The notes under the pieces were generated by a model. It was not told where the DNA came from and did not search any database. It saw nothing but the letters and a program-made list of their open reading frames with translations. A DNA stretch of 59,897 nt from Sphingomonas sp. Leaf10 (GTDB lineage Bacteria; Pseudomonadota; Alphaproteobacteria; Sphingomonadales; Sphingomonadaceae): positions 236,596 through 296,492 of the forward strand of contig NZ_LMKE01000001.1 in NCBI RefSeq assembly GCF_001421245.1, given 5' to 3'. This document shows, piece by piece, positions 46,484 through 55,669 of the stretch. Position 1 is the stretch's first letter, and each line of letters opens with the position of its first letter. The position numbers were made by a program, and so were the translations under genes.

Positions 46484-48823
46484 ATGGACGATCTGTTACA
46501 GGAATTCATTGCCGAGACCCGCGAGACGCTGGAGGCGTTGTCGTCGGAGATCGTCGCGTGGGAAGCCGCGCCCGACGATCGTGCCCGGCTGGATGCCATT
46601 TTCCGGTTCGTCCACACGGTGAAGGGAAGCTGCGGTTTCCTCGACCTGCCGCGCCTCTCGCGGCTGAGCCATGCCGCCGAGGACGCATTGTGCGAAGTGC
46701 GCGACGGCAAGCGGCGGCCCGACAGCGCGCTGGTGGATGCGGTGCTGGCGATCGTCGACCGGATCGGCGAGCTGGTCGAGGCGATCGATGCCGGACTGCC
46801 GCTGACCGACGAGGGCGAAGACGACCTGATCGCCGCGCTGACGCCGAAGATCGGCAATCCGGTCACGGCGACGACGCCGGTCGCGGCGGCGGCGATCGCG
46901 GCGGGCCGGGCGCCGCTGCGCAGCGTCCGGCTGAACGTCGACCTGCTCGACCGGATGATGAGCGGCATGTCGGACATGGTGCTGGTCCGCAACGAGCTGG
47001 TCCGGCGGCTGCGCGACAGCGCGCTCGACCCGGCGGTCGAGGCGGCGCTGGAGCGGCTGTCGAGTTCGGTGGCCGATATGCGTGACGCGGTGACGCGGAC
47101 GCGGATGCAGAAGATCGAGACGCTGTTCCAGCCGCTGCCGCGCATCGTGCGCGACACGGCGGCGGTGGTGGGCAAGGCGGTGACGCTGACCGTCGATGGC
47201 AGCGATGTCGAGCTGGACCGCGAGATGATCGAGGTGATGCGCGACCCGCTGGTGCATCTGGTGCGCAACGCCATCGACCATGGCGTAGAGACGCCGATGG
47301 AGCGCCGCGCGGCGGGCAAGCGCGAGAGCGGGCGGCTGCACGTCTCCGCCCGGCAATCGGGCAACCAGATCGTCATCGAGATCATCGACGACGGGCGCGG
47401 CATCGATACCGAACGGCTGATGGCCAAGCTGGCAGCGAGCAAGCAGCGCAGCGAGGCCGAGCTGCGCAAGCTGAACGACCGGCAGCGCTGCGAACTGGTA
47501 TTCGCGCCGGGGCTGTCGTCGCGCGATACCGCGACCGAGATTTCGGGGCGCGGCGTCGGCATGGACGTGGTGCGCGCCGCGATCGACCAGATCGGCGGCC
47601 GGATCACGCTGGACAACAAGCCCGGGCGGGGGCTGCGCATCGCGGTGCAGGTGCCGCTGACGCTGTCGATCGTGTCGACGATCGTGGTGCGTGCGGGCGC
47701 GCATCGCTTTGCCATATCGCGCCAGACGATTGGCGAGATCGTCAACGAACGCGCCGCCAACATCCGCGTCGACCAGCTGGGCGACAATCGCATCGCCCGC
47801 ATCCGCGACCGGCGTTTGCCCGTGGTCGACCTGTGCGAGGTGATCGGGGTCGATACCGACCAGCCCGCCAGCCCGAAGATGCTGGCAGTAGTGTCGATCG
47901 GCGCAGGCGATTTCGCGATCGCGGTCGACGAGGTGCTGGATACCGAGGAACTGGTGGTCAAGCCCGCGGCACCGGCGGTAATGGCGACCGGCCTCTATGC
48001 CGGACAGACGCTGCCCGATACCGGGCGGCCGATGCTGATGCTCGATTGCGCCGGAGTGGCGCAGGCTGCCGGCTTGAGCTTTGCCGATGCGATGGACCTC
48101 GAGATCGAGGCCGAGGAAGCGGCCGAGGCCGACACCCGCGTCACCGCGCTGCTGTTCGACGATCTGGACGGGCGGCGGCGGGTCATTCCGCTGGCGGTGA
48201 TCGACCGGATCGAACGCATCAAGGCCGGGTCTCTGCAACAGAGCGCAGGGCGCATCCGGCTGGCGATCGACGGGCGGATCGTGCCGGCCGAGGCGAGCAA
48301 TCCCGGCGCGATCGACCGGGTGACGACGGTGCTGCGCCTGACCGACGGGGTGATGGAGGTGGCCTATGCGATCGTCGATGCGGTCGACATCGTGATGCTG
48401 CCTGAACTAGCGCCGGTCGGCGACGTGGCCGGCCCAATCGCGGGCATCGTGCTGCTGGACGGCGAGCAGATCGAACAGGTCGATCCGCTATGGCTGTTCG
48501 AACGCCATGCGCGCGAGGCGGCGTCGGCGCTGATCGCGCGGCGGCGGCCGACCTGCCTGCTGGCCGATGGCGGCAGCGGGTGGATGCGTGCGTTCCTGCG
48601 CCCGATGTTGGAGCAGGCGGGCTATCAGATCGTCGAGCGGGTCGCCGAGGGCGAGCGCCCGACGCTGGTGCTGGCGCAGGCCGATGTCGCGGTGCCGGCG
48701 CCGGCTGCCGATTCGCCCGTGGTGCGGCTGCGGGCGTCGCCTGCCGATATCGGCGACGGCAGCATCTATCGCTACGACCGCGAAGCCGTGCTGCGGGCGT
48801 TGCGCATGGCGGTGGGAGGTTGA
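46484..48823 (+). CDS. cheA: Chemotaxis histidine kinase CheA with extra C-terminal domains
   Basis: Central chemotaxis kinase. The 779-residue protein has: HPt about 1-105 with phospho-His44 (FRFVHTVKGSCGF); no obvious P2 domain; P3 dimer helices about 135-205; the ATPase about 205-385 with VRNAIDHGVETP, DDGRGIDTERL and GRGVGMDVVRAAI; a CheW-like P5 about 390-520. A second, diverged CheW-like region follows at about 535-655, then a receiver-like end (about 660-779) in which the phospho-acceptor Asp is not seen (LVLAQADVAVP). Start at 46484 (MDDLLQEF) is family-like; 46454 is an upstream alternative. Confidence 0.94.
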   Translation: MDDLLQEFIAETRETLEALSSEIVAWEAAPDDRARLDAIFRFVHTVKGSCGFLDLPRLSRLSHAAEDALCEVRDGKRRPDSALVDAVLAIVDRIGELVEAIDAGLPLTDEGEDDLIAALTPKIGNPVTATTPVAAAAIAAGRAPLRSVRLNVDLLDRMMSGMSDMVLVRNELVRRLRDSALDPAVEAALERLSSSVADMRDAVTRTRMQKIETLFQPLPRIVRDTAAVVGKAVTLTVDGSDVELDREMIEVMRDPLVHLVRNAIDHGVETPMERRAAGKRESGRLHVSARQSGNQIVIEIIDDGRGIDTERLMAKLAASKQRSEAELRKLNDRQRCELVFAPGLSSRDTATEISGRGVGMDVVRAAIDQIGGRITLDNKPGRGLRIAVQVPLTLSIVSTIVVRAGAHRFAISRQTIGEIVNERAANIRVDQLGDNRIARIRDRRLPVVDLCEVIGVDTDQPASPKMLAVVSIGAGDFAIAVDEVLDTEELVVKPAAPAVMATGLYAGQTLPDTGRPMLMLDCAGVAQAAGLSFADAMDLEIEAEEAAEADTRVTALLFDDLDGRRRVIPLAVIDRIERIKAGSLQQSAGRIRLAIDGRIVPAEASNPGAIDRVTTVLRLTDGVMEVAYAIVDAVDIVMLPELAPVGDVAGPIAGIVLLDGEQIEQVDPLWLFERHAREAASALIARRRPTCLLADGGSGWMRAFLRPMLEQAGYQIVERVAEGERPTLVLAQADVAVPAPAADSPVVRLRASPADIGDGSIYRYDREAVLRALRMAVGG

Positions 48824-48825
48824 GC

Positions 48826-49266
48826 GTGACCGAGTTGTTCCTTCTCGCCACGATCGTCGGTCAAGACGTCGCCATCCGATCCGACCATGTTGAATCGGTG
48901 GTCGATATCGGCGAGATCACGCCGGTCGCGCGCACGTCGCGCGCGGTGCGCGGGCTGGCGGCGTTGCGCAGCCGGGTGGTGACGGTGATCGATACCGCGA
49001 TCGTGCTCGATCCGCTGGCGCCCATGGCGACGCGCCGCCGCGCGGTGGTGACGCAGGTCGACGGGCATCATTATGCGTTGCTGGTCGATGCGCTGGACGA
49101 TGCGCATCGCTTCGTTCCCAAACCATTGTCGGCGGGGCTGTTGCCGGGGGCGGCATGGGCGGCGATCACCAACGGGCTGATCGAGCAGGAGGGACGCGTG
49201 GTCCTGATCCTCGACCTGCCCAGGATCGTCGCGCGGGCGGCGGACGGGGCACGTGCCGCGGCCTGA
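48826..49266 (+). CDS. cheW: Chemotaxis coupling protein CheW
   Basis: Links receptors to CheA. The 146-residue protein is a single CheW domain (FLLATIVGQDVAIRSDHVES, VRGLAALRSRVVTVIDTAIV, ALLVDALDDAHRFVPKPLSA, GRVVLILDLPRIVA). GTG at 48826 lies 7 nt after GGAGG and 2 nt after the cheA stop. Confidence 0.92.
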   Translation: MTELFLLATIVGQDVAIRSDHVESVVDIGEITPVARTSRAVRGLAALRSRVVTVIDTAIVLDPLAPMATRRRAVVTQVDGHHYALLVDALDDAHRFVPKPLSAGLLPGAAWAAITNGLIEQEGRVVLILDLPRIVARAADGARAAA

Positions 49267-49327
49267 GCATTAACGCGGCGCTTACGAACACACCGTACAC
49301 TTGCCCGTACCAACATGGGGTATCGTC

Positions 49328-49693
<366 letters not shown>

Positions 49694-49709
49694 TCCGCAT
49701 CGAAAGGTC

Positions 49710-50759
49710 GTGAACGCCCCGTTCACCCGAACCGCCGCAGCGGACGGAACGGCCGTGCGGGTCCTGATCGTCGACGATTCGGCGGTGACCCGTGCGGTGC
49801 TGACCCGCATCGTCGAGGCGATCCCCGGCCACCGCGTCGTCGCGGCGGTCGGCGGCATCGTGCAGGCGACCGGCAGGCTGGCGGGTGAAGCGGCCGACCT
49901 GATCCTGCTCGACATCAACCTGCCCGGTATCGACGGCCTGTCGGGGCTGCCCGACCTGTTGGCGGCGGCGCCGGGGGTGCGGGTGATTGTGTTATCGAGC
50001 GACTGTGCCGACGGATCGCCGACCGCCTGTCACGCGATGTCGCTGGGGGCGGCGGCGACGCTGGCCAAGCCTGAATCCTCGCCGCTGGCGGGCGGGTTCG
50101 CCACCCGGCTGGTGGCCCTGGTCGAAAGGGTGATGCGCACCGTGCCGCGTGCGACCGGCACCGCCGCCACCGCGCGCAGCGACGTGTTCGACATCATCGC
50201 GATCGGCGCGTCGACCGGCGGCATCCATGCGCTGGCGCCGTTGCTGGCGGCGATCCCGTCCGAACTGGACGTGCCGATCATCGTTACCCAGCATCTGCCG
50301 GGGACGTTCACCGAATATTTCGCGCAGCAGCTGACCGCGCTGGCGCGGCGACCGGTCGATGTCGCGCGCGACAGCCTGCGCATCCAGCGCGGGCGGCTGA
50401 TCGTGGCGCCGGGCGATGCGCATATCCGCGTGGTGCAGACCAGCGAGGGTGCGGCGACGCGGCTCGACCGGGCACCGTCGATCAGCGGCTGCATGCCTTC
50501 GGTCGACCCGATGTTCGATTCGGTGGCCCAGGTGTTCGGCGCGCGGGCGCTGGCGATCGTGTTGTCGGGGATGGGCCGCGACGGGGCGCGAGGAGCAGCC
50601 AATATCCGGGCGGCAGGGGGCGTGGTCGCGGTGCAGGATCAGGCGAGTTCGGTCGTGTGGGGCATGCCCGGCGCGGTGGCCGAGGCGGGGCTGGCCAACA
50701 CCATCGGCACGCCTGCGCAACTGGGTGCGTTCGTCGCGCGGCGGCGGCGGCCGGCATGA
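49710..50759 (+). CDS. cheB: Chemotaxis methylesterase CheB
   Basis: Demethylates receptor glutamates. The 349-residue protein has an N-terminal receiver (VLIVDDSAVTRAVLTRIV, phospho-Asp in LILLDINLPGIDGL) and a C-terminal esterase with the Ser in IAIGASTGGIHALAPLL, His in VTQHLPGTFTEYFAQQ, and Asp in LSGMGRDGARGA. GTG start. The last codon overlaps cheR (ATGA). Confidence 0.95.
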   Translation: MNAPFTRTAAADGTAVRVLIVDDSAVTRAVLTRIVEAIPGHRVVAAVGGIVQATGRLAGEAADLILLDINLPGIDGLSGLPDLLAAAPGVRVIVLSSDCADGSPTACHAMSLGAAATLAKPESSPLAGGFATRLVALVERVMRTVPRATGTAATARSDVFDIIAIGASTGGIHALAPLLAAIPSELDVPIIVTQHLPGTFTEYFAQQLTALARRPVDVARDSLRIQRGRLIVAPGDAHIRVVQTSEGAATRLDRAPSISGCMPSVDPMFDSVAQVFGARALAIVLSGMGRDGARGAANIRAAGGVVAVQDQASSVVWGMPGAVAEAGLANTIGTPAQLGAFVARRRRPA

Positions 50760-51592
50760 CCGTCGCGCGTCCCGCCGGCCCGCTCGGCCCCGCCGCGAAC
50801 GCGATCGTCGCGTTGCTCGAACAGCGGACCGGGCAACAGCTCGACGCCGGCCGCGCATGGCGGATCGACAGTGCGCTCCAGCCGATGCTGCGCGAGCGCG
50901 GGCTGACCACGCTCGACGAACTGGTCGCGCGGATCAACGACCGGGGCGGAAGCGAGCACGGGTTGGCCGATCTGGTGGTCGATGCGCTGCTGAACCAGGA
51001 AACGTCGTTCTTTCGCGATGCGGCGACGCTCGACACCGTCGTACAGGCCGCGATCGACATGGTCGCAGAATCGCCCCGCCGGCTGCGCATCTGGTCGGCG
51101 GCGTGTTCGACCGGGCAGGAGCCGTTGTCGATGGCGATGCTGTTCGCCGAGGCCAGCGAGCGGACCGGCATCCTGCCGCCGGAAATCCGCGCGACCGATA
51201 TTTCGATGCGGGCGCTGATGCGGGCGCGGGCGGCACGCTATACCCAGTTCGAAATCCAGCGCGGACTGCCGATCCGGCGGATGATGCAGTGGTTCGAACC
51301 GCGTGACGATCTGTGGGAGGCGAAGGCGGAACTGCGCTTCCGCTTGCTTTATGGCCAGCAGAATCTGATCGCCGACCCGATGCCGGGGGGCAAGTTCGAC
51401 ATCGTGCTGTGCCGCAACGTGTTGATGTACCTGTCGCCGGTCACGCGCGGCGCGGTGCTCGACCGGATCGCGACCGTGCTGCGGCCGGGCGGTTTGCTGG
51501 TGCTGGGCGCGGGCGAGACGGTCATCGGCCATACCGAGGCGCTCGTGCCGTCCGAACGCTATCGCGGGCTGTACCGGCCGGCGGCGCACTGA
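50756..51592 (+). CDS. cheR: Chemotaxis methyltransferase CheR
   Basis: SAM-dependent methylation of receptors. The 278-residue protein has an N-terminal helical domain (about 15-90) and the SAM domain with LRIWSAACSTGQEPLSMAML, IRATDISMRALMRARAARY, FDIVLCRNVLMYL and the end LGAGETVIGHTEALVP. It overlaps cheB. No receptor (MCP) or flagellar gene is in the window. Confidence 0.94.
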   Translation: MTVARPAGPLGPAANAIVALLEQRTGQQLDAGRAWRIDSALQPMLRERGLTTLDELVARINDRGGSEHGLADLVVDALLNQETSFFRDAATLDTVVQAAIDMVAESPRRLRIWSAACSTGQEPLSMAMLFAEASERTGILPPEIRATDISMRALMRARAARYTQFEIQRGLPIRRMMQWFEPRDDLWEAKAELRFRLLYGQQNLIADPMPGGKFDIVLCRNVLMYLSPVTRGAVLDRIATVLRPGGLLVLGAGETVIGHTEALVPSERYRGLYRPAAH

Positions 51593-51653
51593 CCTTGCCT
51601 TTCCCCGCGTCCCGCCGCAATCGGGACGCAGTGGCGTGAGGGGAAAGAGTCGC

Positions 51654-52343
51654 GTGCAGATGATCGATACGCCGTCGCCCAATTTCGGCGAACGCAGCCT
51701 GCCGGTCACGATGCTGGTGTTGCATTATACCGGCATGACCGATGCGGCATCGGCGATCGCGCGGCTGACCGATCCGGCAGCGGAGGTATCGGCGCATTAT
51801 GTCGTCGAGGAGGACGGCACGATCCACCGGCTGGTCGCCGAGGACAAGCGGGCATGGCACGCGGGCAAGTCGCACTGGCGCGGGATCACCGATATCAACA
51901 GCGCGTCGATCGGCATCGAACTGGTCAATCCCGGCCATGAATTCGGCTATCGCGATTTCCCCGAAGCACAGATCGATGCGCTGATCCCGCTGGTCCACGC
52001 CATCAAGGACCGGCACCAGATCACGCGCGGCAATGTCGTCGGCCATTCGGACATCGCGCCTGCCCGCAAGCAGGATCCGGGCGAGCTGTTTCCGTGGAAC
52101 CGGCTGGCCCGCCTGCGCCTCGCGCTGCCGCGACCGACCCGCAACCTGATGGACCCGGGATGGAGCGATGCCGGGTTCCTGCTGGCGCTTGAACGCTTCG
52201 GCTATGACGTCGGCGATCCGGTAGCGGCGATCACCGCGTTCCAGCGGCGGTTCCGGCCCGAGATGATCGACGGCATCGCCGACGGCGAATGCCGGATGCT
52301 GCTGCTCGCGCTATTGCTGCCCCGGCCGCAAGGCGACGATTGA
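51654..52343 (+). CDS. N-acetylmuramyl-L-alanine amidase, AmpD family
   Basis: Zn amidase that cuts muropeptides during wall recycling. The roughly 229-residue protein has TMLVLHYTGM (first Zn His), VSAHYVVEEDGTIHRLV, and VGHSDIAPARKQDPGELFPW (second His and the Asp), followed by a C-terminal peptidoglycan-binding helix set (about residues 165-225). No signal peptide, so probably cytoplasmic like AmpD. GTG 51654 is used; GTG 51636 and ATG 51660 are alternatives. Confidence 0.9.
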   Translation: MQMIDTPSPNFGERSLPVTMLVLHYTGMTDAASAIARLTDPAAEVSAHYVVEEDGTIHRLVAEDKRAWHAGKSHWRGITDINSASIGIELVNPGHEFGYRDFPEAQIDALIPLVHAIKDRHQITRGNVVGHSDIAPARKQDPGELFPWNRLARLRLALPRPTRNLMDPGWSDAGFLLALERFGYDVGDPVAAITAFQRRFRPEMIDGIADGECRMLLLALLLPRPQGDD

Positions 52344-52374
52344 ACGCCGGCCGACAAGCCGCTAGGGGCGGTGC

Positions 52375-52773
52375 GTCAGAGGGTCGGGCGGCCGCGTCAC
52401 GCGCAAGCGTGCCGAGGAAAGTCCGGGCTCCACGGAAACGACGGTGCCGGGTAACGCCCGGCGGGCTTCGCGACTTCGGTCAAGGGGTTCAGGGACAGTG
52501 CCACAGAGAGCAGACGGCCTTTGGCTTCGGCCGGGTTACGGTGAAAGGGTGCGGTAAGAGCGCACCGCGCGGCCGGTAACGGCAGCGGCATGGCAAACCC
52601 CACCGGGAGCAAGACCGAATAGGGGCGGCAGGAAGCGCGTAAGCGCTTCGGGGTATGTTCCGGCCCGCTGCCCGGGTTGGTTGCTGGAGGCGCCACGCAA
52701 GTGTCGCCCGAGAGGAATGGTCGCCTATCCCGTTTCGGCGGGTGGACAGAACCCGGCTTACAGACCCTCTGAC
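52375..52773 (+). ncRNA. rnpB: RNase P RNA
   Basis: Catalytic RNA that matures tRNA 5' ends. The conserved core GAGGAAAGTCCGGGCTCC begins near 52421, and ACAGAACCCGGCTTACAG lies near the 3' end (about 52746-52763). The ends are set by helix P1, GTCAGAGGGTC (52375-52385) pairing with GACCCTCTGAC (52763-52773). The 399-nt length and type A layout fit alphaproteobacteria. No protein gene overlaps it convincingly. Confidence 0.96.
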
Positions 52774-52827
52774 ATTCGCGCGCTGCAATGGGTTGCGCGC
52801 GGGGCATGGCGGCTTATTTCGAAGACA

Positions 52828-53364
52828 ATGGCACGACATACGCGATCGAACGACTGGGGCTTTCCCCGCTGGCGCGGCTATAGCGAGGGCCGCGAGGCGC
52901 AGACGGTGAAGCTGTGCGACCGGCATGGTTGTACCGAACCCGGCAAATGCCCGGCGCCGAAATCGCCCAACAACCCCGATCGCTGGTATTTCTGCGAAGC
53001 CCATGCCGCCGAATACAACAAGGGTTGGAACTACTTCGAGGGGCTGAACGAAGAGGAAGCCAAGGCGCGCGAGGCGGCCGAACAGCGCACCGCCAATGGC
53101 TATGCGGCATCGGCGTCGAACGCCTGGGCTGGATCCGGCGACGGCAGCCGATCGCGCGACGAGATGCGTGCGTTGGAAGTGCTGGAATGCGATCCCGACG
53201 CGGATTTCGACACGATCCGATTGGCGTGGCGCAAGCTGGCCAAGGTGTTTCATCCCGATGTCCGGCCCGGCGATGCCGAGGCGGCGAAGATATTCCATGC
53301 GATCCAGGCCGCCTATGACGTGCTGCGCGTCGCTGAGGAACGGCGGAGCTGGAAACCGGCGTGA
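52828..53364 (+). CDS. DnaJ-domain protein with N-terminal Cys/His motif
   Basis: Probable J-protein of 178 residues. The N-terminal part (about 25-75) has KLCDRHGCTEPGKCPAPKSP and WYFCEAHAAEYNKGWNYFEG with paired Cys/His that may bind zinc. A C-terminal J domain (about 110-175) has LAWRKLAKVFHPDVRPGD, carrying the HPD triad needed to stimulate DnaK. The ATG at 52828 starts 54 nt after rnpB. It overlaps the ferredoxin-like gene by 4 nt. Confidence 0.88.
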   Translation: MARHTRSNDWGFPRWRGYSEGREAQTVKLCDRHGCTEPGKCPAPKSPNNPDRWYFCEAHAAEYNKGWNYFEGLNEEEAKAREAAEQRTANGYAASASNAWAGSGDGSRSRDEMRALEVLECDPDADFDTIRLAWRKLAKVFHPDVRPGDAEAAKIFHAIQAAYDVLRVAEERRSWKPA

Positions 53365-53663
53365 AGCGCGAGGTCCGTGCGCGGTGGAGCAAGGCGGTGC
53401 TTGTGTGTGCCAAATGTTCGAAGAAGCTGGACGGCGGGTTCGGCGGGTCGGACAAGCCGCTGGCGAAGGCGCTGCGCAAGCATCTGAAGCTGAAGAACGG
53501 GCCAAAGGGCGCGGCGGGGGTGGTCGAGGTGAAGTGCCTCGACGTCTGTCCCAAGGGCGCGGTGGTCGTGGTCGACAGCGAACGGCCGGGCGAATGGCTG
53601 CTGGTGCGGCCGGGCGACGATCTGGATGCCGTGGCGGCGCGATTGGGACTGGGCGAGGGGTAG
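53361..53663 (+). CDS. Thioredoxin-like [2Fe-2S] ferredoxin domain protein
   Basis: A 100-residue protein with four Cys arranged as in thioredoxin-fold ferredoxins: LVCAKCSKKLDGGFGGSDK and VKCLDVCPKGAVVVV. This would bind a [2Fe-2S] cluster. Electron partner unknown. It overlaps the DnaJ-domain gene (GTGA), so both are probably one transcript. Confidence 0.85.
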   Translation: MKREVRARWSKAVLVCAKCSKKLDGGFGGSDKPLAKALRKHLKLKNGPKGAAGVVEVKCLDVCPKGAVVVVDSERPGEWLLVRPGDDLDAVAARLGLGEG

Positions 53664-53684
53664 GCGGCGGTCGGAGACGGGACG

Positions 53685-54644
53685 CTACCGAACCACGCCG
53701 CTACCCGGTTCCTCCATTCCTCGCGGTTCGAACATCGCGGCCATGACTTCGTTGACGTTCAATTCGTCCCGCCGTTCGCCGAGCGGGCAGTCGCCCTGTC
53801 GGGTCGCCGTCACTTGCCAACGCCATGCGAGAGGACGCGGCGGGTTCCAATTGGCGCCACCGCCGCGTTCGATACCGTTGGCCCGTTGTTCGACGAGATA
53901 GTTCAGGACAAGTTGCCGGGTATCATAGTGTCCGGTCAGGTTGAGGGTTTGGTCGGCGACCGGGCTGTTGCAACTGCGCGACGCATTGATCCGGCCATTG
54001 CCCATCTTCACGCGCAGCCGGCCGCATTGCATGCCCCGCATCAATCCGCTCATCAGGTTTTCTTCGCCGGCCCAGCGCCGCATCGTCACCTCGACCGTGC
54101 CGTCCGGCAGGCATTGCGTAAAGCGGAACGGCCGGATTGCATTGCCGCCATGGAGCGCGAGCGTAGCGGTTCGCCGGAACAGCCATAATCCGCCGCCCAA
54201 GTGGGCGACGTTGCCAGTAACGACGATATCGGGTGCGCCCTCGACCACGATGTCCGGGCCGATCTGCGGCGGTGGCGGAAACGGTGGGGGCGGGGCAGCA
54301 GCGGTCTCGGTTGGCGGCAACGCGCCTTCCGCCAGCCGGCTGATACGGTTTGCGACGCACCCCTTGGCCGGCGCCACCTCGCGATGTCCTTCGCGAACAC
54401 AGGCGCGCAGGATCGCGCACATGATCCGGTCGATACGGGGCTCGCCGCTCGATACCTCCGCCTCGCATTTCGGCACCCACGACCCGCGCGTCGTATAGTT
54501 CAGCCGGACCTTGCGCAGCTTGCGCGCGATCACGAGGATTTCGGAATCGGCGTCCGGTTCGGACGGCGGCTCCTGTCCGGACAGCGGGACGGCGACGAAC
54601 AGCGCGATCGACGCCAGCCTAATTGCCCGTCCGCCCGCCAGCAT
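53685..54644 (-). CDS. Exported protein of unknown function, possibly DUF3617-like
   Basis: 319 residues with a signal peptide (LASIALFVAVPLSG). The middle is Pro-rich (about residues 110-130), and the C-terminal half has spaced Cys (FTQCLPDGTVEV, GMQCGRLRVKMGNGRI, RSCNSP) followed by LNLTGHYDTRQLVLNYLVEQ, reminiscent of DUF3617 periplasmic proteins common in sphingomonads. That link is a resemblance only. The ATG at 54644 has GGAGG 7 nt upstream. Convergent with the ferredoxin gene. Confidence 0.65.
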   Translation of the reverse strand: MLAGGRAIRLASIALFVAVPLSGQEPPSEPDADSEILVIARKLRKVRLNYTTRGSWVPKCEAEVSSGEPRIDRIMCAILRACVREGHREVAPAKGCVANRISRLAEGALPPTETAAAPPPPFPPPPQIGPDIVVEGAPDIVVTGNVAHLGGGLWLFRRTATLALHGGNAIRPFRFTQCLPDGTVEVTMRRWAGEENLMSGLMRGMQCGRLRVKMGNGRINASRSCNSPVADQTLNLTGHYDTRQLVLNYLVEQRANGIERGGGANWNPPRPLAWRWQVTATRQGDCPLGERRDELNVNEVMAAMFEPRGMEEPGSGVVR

Positions 54645-54692
54645 CCGCACCCTCCCGCGTCGGGATCGCGCTTCCGGCGATCTGGGGGCAGC

Positions 54693-55115
54693 CTAGCCTG
54701 CGGTCGATGGGTTCGCCAGCCGCGATGCGGTTTCGCGGATCAGCGCGATCATGTTGGGTATCCCCTGCGTCCGGTTCGAGCTCAACTGGTTGCGCAGGTC
54801 GAAGGGGGCGAGGGTCGCGTCGATATCGGTCGACAGGATCTGCGATGCGCTGCGATCCTGTACGGTCGCCAGCACCAGCGCGATGATCCCCTTGGTGATC
54901 GCGGCATTGCTGTCGGCGAGGAAGTGGAGCGTGCCGTCGGCCTGCTGCTGCGGATAGACCCAGACCGATGCCGAACAACCGCGTACCAGCGTCGCGTCGG
55001 TCTTGAGGGGATCGGGCATCAGCTCCAGCTGCCGTCCCAGGTCGATCAGCAACCGGTAGCGGTCGTCGCCGTCGAGGAAGTCATATTCTTCGCGGATATC
55101 GTCGATGCTCTGCAT
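54693..55115 (-). CDS. sufE: SufE-family sulfur acceptor
   Basis: Receives persulfide sulfur from the SufS cysteine desulfurase for Fe-S cluster assembly. The 140-residue protein has IREEYDFLDGDDRYRLLIDL near the start, the acceptor Cys in LVRGCSASVWV, and IPNMIALIRETA near the end. No other suf gene is in the window. Confidence 0.93.
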   Translation of the reverse strand: MQSIDDIREEYDFLDGDDRYRLLIDLGRQLELMPDPLKTDATLVRGCSASVWVYPQQQADGTLHFLADSNAAITKGIIALVLATVQDRSASQILSTDIDATLAPFDLRNQLSSNRTQGIPNMIALIRETASRLANPSTAG

Positions 55116-55138
55116 GACGCTGCTATAGGCATTTGCCT

Positions 55139-55369
55139 TTAGAGTTCCACCCCGGCGGCGATCGCTTCCAGCTTGCGGATGCGTTCCTTCAGGTCGGCGA
55201 TCTCGATGCGGGTGCCGGCATTGGGGGCGGGCTGGGTCAGCGGCTTGTCGCCGAGCCGCTGCTGTTGCAGCGCCAACCAGCCGCGCCAGCCCGACAGCAT
55301 CGTCATCGAAACGATCGTAACGGCGGCAAGGGTGGTGGCGGCGAGTGCGAGGGTCAAAGTGAGGTTCAT
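55139..55369 (-). CDS. Small membrane/coiled-coil protein of the Psp locus (paralogue 1)
   Basis: 76 residues: one N-terminal membrane helix (about 3-25, LTLALAATTLAAVTIVSMTM) then a short coiled coil ending IADLKERIRKLEAIAAGVEL. The tail matches the PspB tail pattern (xRIxxLExIxx). Start 55369 is chosen because the upstream extension lies in the previous gene. Last gene of the operon driven from 57941; role presumably envelope stress. Confidence 0.7.
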   Translation of the reverse strand: MNLTLTLALAATTLAAVTIVSMTMLSGWRGWLALQQQRLGDKPLTQPAPNAGTRIEIADLKERIRKLEAIAAGVEL

Positions 55370-55394
55370 CGGACTGCCCTTTTCGTCGGGTTTG

Positions 55395-55658
55395 TCAGTT
55401 GAGCGGTTTGTCGCGGAGGCGTTCGATCTCGTCGGAGAGGTCGACGCCGCGATCGGTGATGATGCGTTCGAGGACGCGGACGCGCTGTTCCAGACGTTCG
55501 GTCTGCGCGGCATATTGCGCGGCCTTTTCGGCGGTCTCGGTGCCGCGGACCTGCAATTCGCGTTCCTTGAGTTCCAGCCATGGCTGGAACACCAGCTTGC
55601 TGAGGATCGCGACAATCGGGATCATCAGGGCGAGGGCGGGGATGATGAACGGGCTCAT
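55395..55658 (-). CDS. Small membrane/coiled-coil protein of the Psp locus (paralogue 2)
   Basis: 87 residues: membrane helix about 4-22 (FIIPALALMIPIVAILSKL), then an amphipathic coiled coil (LKERELQVRG, RLEQRVRVLERIITD) and the end LSDEIERLRDKPLN. The tail matches neighbours strongly. Lies 11 nt after paralogue 3, 25 nt before paralogue 1. Confidence 0.75.
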   Translation of the reverse strand: MSPFIIPALALMIPIVAILSKLVFQPWLELKERELQVRGTETAEKAAQYAAQTERLEQRVRVLERIITDRGVDLSDEIERLRDKPLN

Positions 55659-55669
55659 CGTCGTTCCTT

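Noticed and set aside
46496..48238. 580-residue minus-strand frame opposite cheA
   Set aside because: Mirror frame of a well-supported gene, no recognisable domain.
52397..52807. 136-residue minus-strand protein gene
   Set aside because: Lies entirely opposite the RNase P RNA gene and has no protein motif.
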